42,646 nucleotides of DNA from Sergeia podlipaevii (Eukaryota; Euglenozoa; Kinetoplastea; Trypanosomatida; Trypanosomatidae): positions 1 through 42,646 of the forward strand of contig JASANZ010002077.1 in NCBI GenBank assembly GCA_030849805.1, read 5' to 3'. Position numbers and translations under genes: made by a program. How positions within the stretch are numbered: the first letter of the stretch is position 1; the number at the start of each line of letters is the position of its first letter. Of the stretch, positions 9,445 to 17,598 are shown in pieces. A model generated the notes under the pieces. The model saw nothing but the letters and a program-made list of their open reading frames with translations, did not search any database and was not told where the DNA came from.

Positions 9445-10008
9445 ATGTCGAGTGGCGCGCTAGGCCGCGGCTCATTTCGCTCCGTTGTTGCTGGTACACG
9501 GCCGAATCGCTTACCAGTTTTCTACCCTAGCTCCTACGAGCTTATTCAGCTTCACAAAGCACACCAGGAAGTTGTGCGCAACTTTCTTGTGCGGGACAAA
9601 GTGTTTGATAATAAGTTCCCAGGCTGCGCTATAGGCAATGGCCTTTTCAAAATGGTCCCCAACAAGCGTGAGAGCTATCACAATAGGGAAGTGGTGGAGT
9701 CGATCCGTCGACGGACCATTTGGCTGCAGCGCGTGAGGCAGCAGCGCGCCATCAACTCTGAGATTGTAGCGCGTGCCGCGAAGGAGCTTACTCCCGAGCA
9801 GCTGGAGGAGCGCTTTTCGTATCAAACCCCAGATGCCGACGCCTACTTCAACCCCAAGGTATTTACTGGAGCCAACAGCTGGCCGAACTACTGGCAGCAC
9901 CCGACAGAAAACCATGTCGTGCCAAAGCCGAAATGGCGTCGCGTGCCAGAGCTGGGTGGCATTACTCGCGTCCAAGATCCATTGGTCGCACCAGCGGCGG
10001 ACTACTAG
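9445..10008 (+). CDS. Hypothetical protein, possibly mitochondrial
   Basis: A soluble-looking 187-residue protein with no membrane segment. The N-terminus (about 1-22) is basic and Ser/Gly-rich with almost no acidic residues, so a mitochondrial presequence is possible. The middle (about 30-120) is helical and Arg/Gln-rich, with RRRTIWLQRVRQQRAINSE. The C-terminal third is rich in Trp, Pro and Asn (NSWPNYWQHPTENH, KPKWRRVPELGG). Small basic proteins of this style are common among trypanosomatid mitoribosomal and respiratory subunits, but I recognise no family. Coding is supported by the clean acceptor 25 bases upstream and coding-like composition. Confidence 0.85.
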   Translation: MSSGALGRGSFRSVVAGTRPNRLPVFYPSSYELIQLHKAHQEVVRNFLVRDKVFDNKFPGCAIGNGLFKMVPNKRESYHNREVVESIRRRTIWLQRVRQQRAINSEIVARAAKELTPEQLEERFSYQTPDADAYFNPKVFTGANSWPNYWQHPTENHVVPKPKWRRVPELGGITRVQDPLVAPAADY

Positions 10009-10136
10009 AGTAGAGTGTGACCTTGTTAGCGCTGCAGTAGCACAGCAGAAAATATGTTTTTAAAACGAATGTGGCGACTGTAAGCCCACGTGCGCTGCTC
10101 TCTCCCCTTATCTCTCTCTTTGTCCCCGACGAGGAA

Positions 10137-10154
10137 GTTGTTGTTGTTGTTGTT
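10137..10154. repeat. (GTT)6 microsatellite
   Basis: Six perfect GTT units in the 3' UTR of the 187-residue gene. Confidence 0.85.
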
Positions 10155-10330
10155 TACACCGAGTAAATAAACAAATAAATGGTTGATAACTTGGCATCCA
10201 CAGGATTTTTGCGTGAGTGCAGTGTGGGGTACCCTCTTAGCGTGGCTTGACTTGTTTTTTTTTCCCCTTTATTCACTTTTTTGCATATATAACTTTTTTT
10301 TGTTCTGGCCTTACTTTAGACCTGTTTTTT

Positions 10331-10363
10331 ATCCATTTCATTTTTTTTTTTTCGTGTGAGCAG
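10331..10363 (+). promoter_or_regulatory. Trans-splice acceptor for the degenerate SET gene
   Basis: A T-rich tract is followed by GTGAGCAG, AG at 10359-10360 or 10362-10363. The first ATG downstream is the start-stop at 10388, the second the proposed gene start at 10408. Confidence 0.5.
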
Positions 10364-10407
10364 ATTGAAGGAGCCATATTACAGTGGATGTAGAGGAAGT
10401 GGTGGTC

Positions 10408-11358
10408 ATGGCAGAAATTCAGAATTTTTGGTCTTACTGTGCTGCTCAAGGGACCACTAGCAAGAAGTTGGCTCTTGTTCATCGGGCAGCTCCTTGTGCG
10501 CCACTGGCAGTGGCAGCTGCAGAGCCTGTGAAGCGCGGTGGAGTTATTATCTCCGTTCCCTACCGTGCGGTGCTCAACTGTCAAACGCTGCGTGGCGGGT
10601 GCGTACCGCGCGCTGTGCCGCCGTTTAGCGTCGCCCGGCGTTTCTTAACGCGTCGAGGAAGGATGGACATCATTGCAGCTCAAGGGCTCTGGTTGGCGGC
10701 GTTCATTGCTGCCCAACGCCTCATATCCGTCACGGGCGACAGAAGCCCAGCAGAAGGACTGTTTTCGCCGGTGTTAAACCGCACCATGCTACCTGATCTC
10801 CCGTCACTCTTTACACCACAAAACGCTCCAAGTTGCCCATCTGTTGGGGAGCAGTCGCCAGAGCGCCTGCGACAGTGGGACCACCTTACTAGCAATCAGG
10901 TACGCTTAACACACGCACTGCTTCAGTTCTACGCAAGGCGCAGAGGCATCCACAAAGCGTGTGTACCGACGTTCCATGAATTGGTACTTGCCCACAGAAG
11001 CGTACTGCAACGGAGCATGCTTCTTCCCGTTGACTGCGAGCCTTCTGCTCCAGCTGAGCTTCCCGATCTACTGGCAGAAGATCCCCAGCTGCCACTGCTT
11101 GTTTCCCTAGTCCCCATTGTGGACCTTATTAGTCCAGCACCACCTACCACTGCGTATAGCGGTGCTTCTTCTTCAGATGCGATGGAAGAGGATGCCGCAA
11201 ATTGCTCGCTTTACACCTGTGTACAATCCGACTTCCTTTCAGCCACTACGCGGCGTCGTGTTGTGGTTGAAACTGCCCCCTTAGAGTCCCGAAGAGTGGT
11301 TGTGTGTGCATCAAAGGACATAAAGGAAGGGCAGGAGCTGCACTTAGGGTTTGAATAA
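10408..11358 (+). CDS. Degenerate split-SET (SETD3/LSMT-like) protein
   Basis: I start this 316-residue protein at the ATG at 10408, since the frame upstream opens only with GTG. Its ends resemble the two halves of a split SET domain of the SETD3/Rubisco-LSMT class. At 37-56, AAEPVKRGGVIISVPYRAVL matches the ARxIxxGExLLSVP strand; at 228-240, LPLLVSLVPIVDLI matches the LVPxxDxxNH strand; and at 298-316, VVCASKDIKEGQELHLGFE matches the final strands. The helical insert between them (about 88-220) is also typical. However, the NHS motif that contacts AdoMet is replaced by ISP, the catalytic Tyr near the end is replaced by Phe (GF), and the protein stops there with no substrate-binding C-lobe. 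It may be a non-catalytic descendant. The family call is moderate. Confidence 0.7.
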   Translation: MAEIQNFWSYCAAQGTTSKKLALVHRAAPCAPLAVAAAEPVKRGGVIISVPYRAVLNCQTLRGGCVPRAVPPFSVARRFLTRRGRMDIIAAQGLWLAAFIAAQRLISVTGDRSPAEGLFSPVLNRTMLPDLPSLFTPQNAPSCPSVGEQSPERLRQWDHLTSNQVRLTHALLQFYARRRGIHKACVPTFHELVLAHRSVLQRSMLLPVDCEPSAPAELPDLLAEDPQLPLLVSLVPIVDLISPAPPTTAYSGASSSDAMEEDAANCSLYTCVQSDFLSATTRRRVVVETAPLESRRVVVCASKDIKEGQELHLGFE

Positions 11359-11826
11359 TGATGGCTGATTGCGCCTGGCTCTGCACGACGGCGGTGACCC
11401 ACACATACACAAATGTAATGGTGCGACTGCTTTCATGCCCTTGCCAGCTTTTCACATCAACTAGCAAACAGTGAGCAACCACAATATACTTTGCTATTTT
11501 ATCTGTTCTTTATGTGTTTTGTTTAAGGGAACTTTGCTGCACAACAGGAGGCTCTCACTACGTTGTTCTGCGAGGCTATGCACGCTCTTTCTCCTTTTCT
11601 TTCCACATTTTTTTTTTTCTTGCTTTCTTTTCATGAAGGGATATTGTGTGCATCAGAAGCACATCTGGCGCCTTCTTATACAATTCTCATTTACGCAGCA
11701 TATTGTTTTGGCTGTTAATTTTTACAGCAAAGAAAGCACTTCTATTCACAGGTTCATACACATATGCATATACTGATACTTACCAAATAACTTTTTACTA
11801 AAAGGAGATACACAGAAATTCACAGC
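11359..11826. other. Intergenic region upstream of the iron transporter gene
   Basis: A C/T tract near 11586-11631 is followed by AG at 11637-11638, but later AGs (11727-11728 and within 11806-11825) are also possible. A short upstream ATG lies at 11764. Confidence 0.6.
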
Positions 11827-12669
11827 ATGTCCGACACCACCAAGATTTCCATCACTGAGGTAGGAGAATCGTATAAGAGCTGCGATGCCGCGCGTGCTGC
11901 CTTTCGGAAAAGAGACATTGAGGCGTCTCGCCGTGAGCACATGAAGCCTATGCACGCAGAGAGTCACAACTCTAGCGCTTCCGAGTACATCAAGTCAGTC
12001 GTGTTTGGTGGATTGGATGGCATTTTAACAACGTTTGCAATTATCGCTGCCGCTGCAGGTAGTAACGGCAACTACGCCACCGTTCTTATTTTTGGCTTCT
12101 CCAACGTTATTGCCGATGGCTTTGCCATGGGTTTTGGTGAGTACATTTCCGGGCAGGCGGAGCGCGAGAACGCGATCTCTGAGCGCCGTCGTGAGGAATG
12201 GGAGGTGGAAAACTCCTTTGATCTCGAGGTCGATGAGATGGTGCAGATTTATATGGCCAAAGGGCTGTCGTTCGATGATGCCAGTACGATTGTGGGCATT
12301 ATTTCAAAAGATCCAAAGCTATTTGTTGACTTTATGATGGTGGAAGAGCTTGGCCTACTTCTTGACCTGGAGGATGCAAACGGCCCCAAAAAGCAGGGTA
12401 TGGTTATGTTTACATCGTTTCTTTTGTTTGGGTCCATCCCTCTGCTGGCGTATGTGCCGGGGAAGGGTCAAGGAACTGATTTTGTCTTTGCAATTTCTTG
12501 CGTTCTTACGGCTGCATCGCTTGTGGTTTTGGGATCAGTAAAGGGACTTCTTGCTGGGCTGAGCATGACCCACTCTGCCGTCATGATGACAGTCAACGGG
12601 GCTGTGAGTGGCGCTGTTAGCTTCATCGCTGGGTACCTGATTGAAGCAGCTCTGCGCGGTGAAGTATAG
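11827..12669 (+). CDS. VIT1: VIT1/CCC1-family vacuolar iron (Fe2+/Mn2+) transporter
   Basis: This 280-residue membrane protein matches the VIT family along its length. After a hydrophilic N-terminus (1-52), TM1 contains the family signature VVFGGLDGILTTFAIIAAA, with D64 in the position used for ion and proton passage in plant VIT1. TM2 holds ADGFAMGFGEYIS (96-108). The cytoplasmic helical metal-binding region follows, rich in Glu (E112, E114, E119, E123, E124, E127 and later E173, E174). TM3 to TM5 fill 192-275. Such proteins load Fe2+ or Mn2+ into acidic vacuoles in exchange for protons and limit iron toxicity; acidocalcisomes or lysosome-like vacuoles are the likely site here, by inference. 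Confidence 0.93.
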   Translation: MSDTTKISITEVGESYKSCDAARAAFRKRDIEASRREHMKPMHAESHNSSASEYIKSVVFGGLDGILTTFAIIAAAAGSNGNYATVLIFGFSNVIADGFAMGFGEYISGQAERENAISERRREEWEVENSFDLEVDEMVQIYMAKGLSFDDASTIVGIISKDPKLFVDFMMVEELGLLLDLEDANGPKKQGMVMFTSFLLFGSIPLLAYVPGKGQGTDFVFAISCVLTAASLVVLGSVKGLLAGLSMTHSAVMMTVNGAVSGAVSFIAGYLIEAALRGEV

Positions 12670-13236
12670 GCATAATAGAATGTGATCACTGGCCTGCAGA
12701 GAAGGAGAAAGATCATTTTTTGTGATGTTATCGAGTTTTTTTTTTTAATCAAGTGAGAGGGCAACTGTGGTGGTGCCATCTTCTTCAGCATGTTGGCGAC
12801 CTCGATATATATATTTCTTTACTGATGTCCAGCGTCTTCATTTTAAATCTGGGGTTGTAACCCCCCCAAAGCACAAGGAAATTAACAGAAAACGTGACCA
12901 CTGCGATGAGAAACCCACTTTCAGCCTCGCGGCTATGTTCAATATTCCTTCAGATTTTCAGAGTGCTGTATTAGAAGCTGCCCACTGCTTATATGCATAC
13001 GCACACACGTACATATATGTGTATCTGTCTGCCCGTAGTGAAAAATCTCACATTTAACTCACTGTTTATCTTAAAATGTTGCATTTTTTTTTCTTTTTGG
13101 TTTTCTCTCTTTCATTTTAGATTGTTTATTTTATTTAGAAGGCGAGCTGATCGCCAATTGCTGACCTAATAGACATCCGAACAAACGCTGAAAGGAGCAC
13201 ACCAGTACTTTTGCAAATAAATAGCAACACATAGCG
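12670..13236. other. Intergenic region between the iron transporter and LRR/CCCH genes
   Basis: UTR-like; a small G/C hairpin (12851-12864) and a long C/T tract near the right end. No gene seen. Confidence 0.7.
13084..13120 (+). promoter_or_regulatory. Trans-splice acceptor for the LRR/CCCH gene
   Basis: A long T-rich tract with few interruptions ends in TTTTAG, AG at 13119-13120; no ATG before 13237. Confidence 0.65.
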
Positions 13237-14352
13237 ATGGAGAATGGTAGCAAGCAAGGAAGAGTTCTAGGGGCTGTGCGCACACTTTCACAGGCAGTGA
13301 CGACTGCACAGAAAACGGAAGATACAAGACAGCTGGTGGCAAGGGTTGCGACTGCCACAACAGAATCTTTTTCTCTGCCGCAGCTAGAGCAGGCAATGGG
13401 ATACTTTACTAATCACAATAGCAACTACACTAACGTTCAAGAGGACGAGTTCCACACTCTTGTTGAGGAGGTGTTCAACAATGCAATCCGATCTGTTTTG
13501 GTGTATGATGACTTTTCCAATATATTTAGTGATGCTGAGGTGTACTCACTATCAATGGCGCTTCCCTACAATTTATCAGTTGAGGCGCTGACGTTGAGTG
13601 GGGTTAACGTTAGTGACGAGTCTATCTCCATGCTGTGTGAATCGCTAGTGCGCTCTCGAGTGAATTACATTGATTTTTCAAACACTCCACTCGAGGACGA
13701 GGCAGGGCGATCCCTTGCTGCTCTTGCTCACGTGAACCCCTATTTGCGCACCGTAATTGTAGATGATACACTCATTCCAGAGGAAGTTCTTGATGAAATA
13801 GACGTCGCGTGCCAGTTCAATCAAAGCAATTTTGAGGCAAGTGGAGGCTGCATCGATGAGAGCACAATGAAGGAGGGCGATGTGGGTAGGCTGAAGCAAC
13901 GTCTGCGGCAGATTGTGCGCAACAAGTCCAAAAAAATCCACTTCTGCGTAGCCCACTTGTTTGGGTGTTGCCCTAACGGCGACTTGTGCCTTTACTCCCA
14001 TTCTCTCAGCGGCGGTGGAGCAGATAGCGTTGGGGGAGGTCTCTCCGAGAAGATTGCAGAGTTGTTTGCCAGCGGCGGGAACTGGGAGGAAAATTTGCCT
14101 TCAAGGCCACAGGAGGGAGCCTCCTGGCGGAGTCCAGACGAGGAGGGTGCCACCAGCAAGCCAACTTTAAATCTTCAGCGCAGACGTGAGTTTAAAGAGC
14201 GCAAGACGGCGGAAGAGAAGGCGCTTGAGGCTCAGCGCTGCCGCCAAGAGAAGTGGAAGGCTGTTGCGACAATTGGTATTGGTAGTGCGGCAGTTGCGAT
14301 GGCTTCTTTTATCGCCATCTTTGCACTGTTGCGTCGTCGCGCGCAAGTATGA
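13237..14352 (+). CDS. Tail-anchored protein with LRR-like repeats and one CCCH zinc finger
   Basis: A 371-residue protein with an unusual domain order. Residues about 85-195 look like ribonuclease-inhibitor-type leucine-rich repeats (LSVEALTLSGVNVSDESI, VNYIDFSNTPLEDEAG, LRTVIVDDTLIPEE), each a strand followed by a helix. A CCCH zinc finger follows with ligands C237, C245, C251 and H255 (C-x7-C-x5-C-x3-H), the spacing of RNA-binding fingers. A charged, probably coiled segment spans about 312-340, and a hydrophobic stretch at about 342-365 ends in RRRAQV, the plan of a tail anchor on ER or outer mitochondrial membrane. I infer a membrane-tethered RNA-binding protein; RNA binding and location are untested. 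I know no named family with this combination. Confidence 0.85.
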   Translation: MENGSKQGRVLGAVRTLSQAVTTAQKTEDTRQLVARVATATTESFSLPQLEQAMGYFTNHNSNYTNVQEDEFHTLVEEVFNNAIRSVLVYDDFSNIFSDAEVYSLSMALPYNLSVEALTLSGVNVSDESISMLCESLVRSRVNYIDFSNTPLEDEAGRSLAALAHVNPYLRTVIVDDTLIPEEVLDEIDVACQFNQSNFEASGGCIDESTMKEGDVGRLKQRLRQIVRNKSKKIHFCVAHLFGCCPNGDLCLYSHSLSGGGADSVGGGLSEKIAELFASGGNWEENLPSRPQEGASWRSPDEEGATSKPTLNLQRRREFKERKTAEEKALEAQRCRQEKWKAVATIGIGSAAVAMASFIAIFALLRRRAQV

Positions 14353-14973
14353 CTAGCCAAAAAAAAAAAAAAACGAATGCTTTTTTTTTCACTATTGTTC
14401 CCTTTTTGTTTGAGCCTTTTGTATTCTCGTTGACTCTAGTATTGGCAGCGCGATACTGATCACCTTTTTTTTTTTGCGCATGCGATTTGATGAGGTGTGG
14501 TGGGGAGGAGAGGAAAGGAGGAACAGTAGTATTGTGAGAGCACACCAGCTAGCATCATCTGAACTTGATAGCACCTACTATTTAATTTTCCCTTTTTTAA
14601 ATTGCGGTTGATGTACATACTCTGTTGTGTTGCCCTTTTTTTTTAAAAAAAAAACATGTGCAAACAGACAGAATATTTGTAATAGAACTTTTTTTATCTC
14701 TTCACTTTTGCCTTGTCTTTGATTGCTTTGTACATAATAGTACCTTTTTTATTATTCGTGGCGCCTTGTCATTATTATTTCTATTACTTTATCTTTGAAT
14801 TTAGGAATTCTGACTTGTTGTGCAATACGATTTTATAAGCATCAACACATAGCACAATTCTTCTCTCTTTCTTGATATCAGTATCGTCTCTGTAGTAATC
14901 ATCATAACACACACACACACGCACGTACACACAGAAAATAACACCCGCACTTTGAAAGCAGCATCTTTGAATC
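14353..14973. other. Intergenic region upstream of proteasome alpha7
   Basis: UTR-like with many homopolymer runs, including adjacent T and A runs at about 14636-14654 that could pair. No gene seen. Confidence 0.7.
14857..14881 (+). promoter_or_regulatory. Trans-splice acceptor for proteasome alpha7
   Basis: TTCTTCTCTCTTTCTTGATATCAG, AG at 14880-14881, with no ATG before 14974. Confidence 0.6.
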
Positions 14974-15690
14974 ATGGCAGGCACAGGCAGCGGTCATGAT
15001 CAGTCGACTGACGTCTTCTCTGCTGAGGGTCGCGTGTTTCAGGTAGAGTATGCATGCAAGGCTGTGGAGAACAGTAGCACCGCTGTGGCGGCGTGCTGCA
15101 AGGACGGCGTCGTGCTGGCTGTGGAGAAGATTCACACCAGCCGCATGCTTGAGGATGGATCGAACAATCGTATTCACGCAGTGGACCGCCAAGCTGGTAT
15201 CTGCATTTGCGGTCTGCTACCCGATGGCCGAGCTATTCTGTCCCGCGCGCGTAATGAAGCGGAGAACAGTCGTGAGATATTTTCCACCCCTATTCTGGGC
15301 TCAGTGCTTGCTAGCCGTATCGGCGAGTTTATGCACGTCTACACAACCCACTATGCCTATCGTCCATTTGGCTGCAGCGCCATTATTGCCTCCTACGCCG
15401 ATGACGGCCCGCAACTATACGTCAGTGACCCAAGCGGCACCGTCGCAGGCTACTACGGAATTGCGCTCGGAAAGGCCAAGACGGTGGCCAAGACTGAGCT
15501 AGAGAAGCTTGACTTTCTTAACCTCACATGTGAAGAGGCTGTTCCTAAGCTGGTCAACATTCTTCATGACGTTCATGACAAGCAGAAGGATAAACTGTAC
15601 GAGGTGGAGGTGGCGTGGGTGTGCGATAAGTCAAATCGCAAGTTTCAGCATGTCCCTGATGAGCTGATTCCGCTCCCGCCTTCGCAGTAA
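14974..15690 (+). CDS. PSA7: 20S proteasome subunit alpha7 (PSMA3 type)
   Basis: A 238-residue alpha-ring subunit. The alpha signature FSAEGRVFQVEYACKAVEN lies at about 15-33, followed by the conserved CKDGVVLAVEK strand. Similarity is best to human PSMA3 (alpha7): GTGYD-like opening (GSGHDQSTDVFS), GSNNRIHAVDR, RPFGCSAIIASY, LYVSDPSG, GKAKTVAKTELEKL and the VHD motif. Alpha subunits are not catalytic; they form the gate and dock the regulators. The length fits the family (PSMA3 about 255), with a shorter C-terminus that lacks the long acidic tail of the human subunit. Confidence 0.95.
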   Translation: MAGTGSGHDQSTDVFSAEGRVFQVEYACKAVENSSTAVAACCKDGVVLAVEKIHTSRMLEDGSNNRIHAVDRQAGICICGLLPDGRAILSRARNEAENSREIFSTPILGSVLASRIGEFMHVYTTHYAYRPFGCSAIIASYADDGPQLYVSDPSGTVAGYYGIALGKAKTVAKTELEKLDFLNLTCEEAVPKLVNILHDVHDKQKDKLYEVEVAWVCDKSNRKFQHVPDELIPLPPSQ

Positions 15691-16386
15691 GAAGTGAGAG
15701 AAGCGAAGCAAAAAAACAACAACAACACTTGAATACGAGGGAAAGTGGCCTGGGCTGTGTGATAAGAGTGAGATATGCGAAGAAGAGAGAAGGTGAGAGA
15801 GAGTGTGTGAAAAACGATTTCTCTGTTGTACATTGTACACCACTTGCTTTTTTCTTTTTGCCATCATACAGGTGCACCCTTGCTTATACTTACAGCACAT
15901 TCACGCTCTTTTCTTTTTTTTTAAGTGGCACCCTATATTATGCATTCAGCAACTATTATGTTCTTTTTGATGTGTGAAGAGTGTGATTCAATGCCGACAT
16001 TTTGAAAAAATGAACACACACGAAAAAATCTCAACATTATCATACCTCATTCCTTATCTTTATGCACCGAGGCTCCGAATGCTGGTGGTGGTAGTACAGA
16101 CGAGGATTTATGGGGGAATGGTAGCGGAAGTTGTGGCCGACAAAAATAGCGAAAAGCAAAGTTTTGCCTTTCTGGTAGCTGTCTATTTGCGACGATGATT
16201 TACTAAGCTGTTCATTTACTCTTTTTACATTCTAATTTTTTTTTTTTTTTGAATAATTTCGTCTGCAACTGGCACTGTGCCGAAACACACATCACAACAT
16301 CAAGTAGCCATAGTTGGGAAAGAACATTTTCTCTTCTTTTCTTTATTAATAGCTGTTTTCTCCGTTTAACTAGTAACGATTTTGAA
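15691..16386. other. Intergenic region upstream of the 180-residue gene
   Basis: UTR-like, with C/T tracts at about 15909-15923 and 16236-16250. Short ORFs at 15729-15977 and 15974-16198 look non-coding. Confidence 0.65.
16327..16352 (+). promoter_or_regulatory. Trans-splice acceptor for the 180-residue gene
   Basis: TTTTCTCTTCTTTTCTTTAT tract and AG at 16351-16352, followed by the first ATG at 16387; a second AG is 20 bases further on. Confidence 0.6.
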
Positions 16387-16929
16387 ATGCTTCATCGAGG
16401 AGCGGTGCTTCAGGGAATGCACAAGGTGGGCTACACGTCCGCTGCGGCCCTACCCATTCCATGTGCGCAGCGCTGGGACTTACGGCTCGCCAAGGCACGC
16501 ATTTTCAATGAGTACATTGAAGAAAGTACTCCTGGCGCCTGGCAGCTGGAGGATGAGAGACACATGTCTCCGGAATTCAACACTTTCACCGGATATCCAA
16601 TGCGCGAGATGCGTCCCGGCTATGGCCAGAACTTGCCTGATTTCATCATGAAAAAGCGGTTGCCGAATAACACGCATTATGAACTCTTTGCGCGCCGCGA
16701 TATTCCCAACGAAGATAACGCGATGTACGGAAAACTTCTTTTTGATACAACGGTGCATGGCACGTCTCTTCCCTCGACCTATCGCATGCACAAGGATATC
16801 AACAAGGCACAGCGTAATGATAGGAAGCTTTCAGGCAATAGGTTCAAGGTGCTCAACTCTAGTGGCGCAAAGAATCCACCTTCTGGGTTTGAGCCGATCC
16901 CAGATGCCGCTGAGGAGGAGGACGACTAG
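16387..16929 (+). CDS. Hypothetical protein, possibly mitochondrial
   Basis: The first ATG after the splice tract gives 180 residues; upstream the frame opens only with TTG inside the poly-T. The N-terminus (MLHRGAVLQGMHKVGYTSAA) is basic without acids, like a mitochondrial presequence. The body is hydrophilic, with Arg/Tyr/Pro-rich stretches (GYPMREMRPGYGQNLPDF) and a short acidic tail (AAEEEDD). No membrane segment or known motif. Mitoribosomal or respiratory-complex subunits of trypanosomatids often look like this, but that is a guess. Confidence 0.85.
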   Translation: MLHRGAVLQGMHKVGYTSAAALPIPCAQRWDLRLAKARIFNEYIEESTPGAWQLEDERHMSPEFNTFTGYPMREMRPGYGQNLPDFIMKKRLPNNTHYELFARRDIPNEDNAMYGKLLFDTTVHGTSLPSTYRMHKDINKAQRNDRKLSGNRFKVLNSSGAKNPPSGFEPIPDAAEEEDD

Positions 16930-17598
16930 AGAGCACCCACAGATCTGTGCACTCTTTTACTCTAGCCAAACACGCCTGTTTCTTTTTCTTTTTCCTTTTT
17001 GCGTATATGTGTTGTTGATGTCTGCATGTTTACTGTTGTGCTGCAGTGCTACACCCTTCTCATCTAGCATGAGAGGATGGTTGCATGGGTAGGGGGACCT
17101 TTTTTTTTTCTCTAAGTTAGAGTTGCCTGCCCAATTTATTTTGATCAATCAACATACACAGAAGGGGATTTCTTTTTCTTTTTCAGGAAAAAAGGGGCCA
17201 TTATTATCCGAAACGGTAGCCTAACGTCCAACAAAGGTATGTTTTAGTACTTTGGAGAGTGCTGTGCAGTGCGGCGGTACTCTTAGCCTGAAATGATTGC
17301 ATTATTTCGTAATATATTCTAACTCTTCACATGGTGACCGGAAGGACCATCTACAAACAACCCTATCAACAATTCTAGCCAGCTGCTGTTGTGCAAGCAC
17401 TGAGTTGTTTTCTTTTTGCCTTTTTACTCACAATTTTTTTTCTCTGTTTTCTGTTTTTAATGCTTCTGACAACACACGCTTTTTTCTCTTTTGCTTTTGC
17501 TTGTTTTGATTTCTTTGCTTCGCCGTTTTTCACCGTAAACAGCGATTTTTTTTTTTTTTCAAAAAATTGTGTGTAGTATTTTTCCTCTTTCCTTTTCT
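16930..17598. other. Intergenic region upstream of the 471-residue gene
   Basis: T-rich UTR sequence; several short frames translate poly-T as Phe/Leu/Ser and are not genes. Confidence 0.65.
17545..17576 (+). promoter_or_regulatory. Trans-splice acceptor for the 471-residue gene
   Basis: A 15-base T run, then AG at 17575-17576; the first ATG after it is 17599. Confidence 0.5.

Larger units (their letters stand above)
10009..10407. other. Intergenic region upstream of the degenerate SET gene
   Basis: Contains a (GTT)6 repeat, T runs and an ATG directly followed by TAG at 10388-10393, just before the next start. Confidence 0.7.

Noticed and set aside
9511..9975. A 154-codon - strand frame opposite the 187-residue gene
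   Set aside because: Antisense shadow with no domain; the + strand frame has the acceptor and start.
12851..12864. GGGGTT-GT-AACCCC, looking like a telomere-type or hairpin element
   Set aside because: Too short, loop too tight, and not a tandem array.
14636..14654. Adjacent T and A runs that could form a terminator-like hairpin
   Set aside because: Homopolymer runs are everywhere in these gaps; a bacterial-style terminator makes no sense in this genome.
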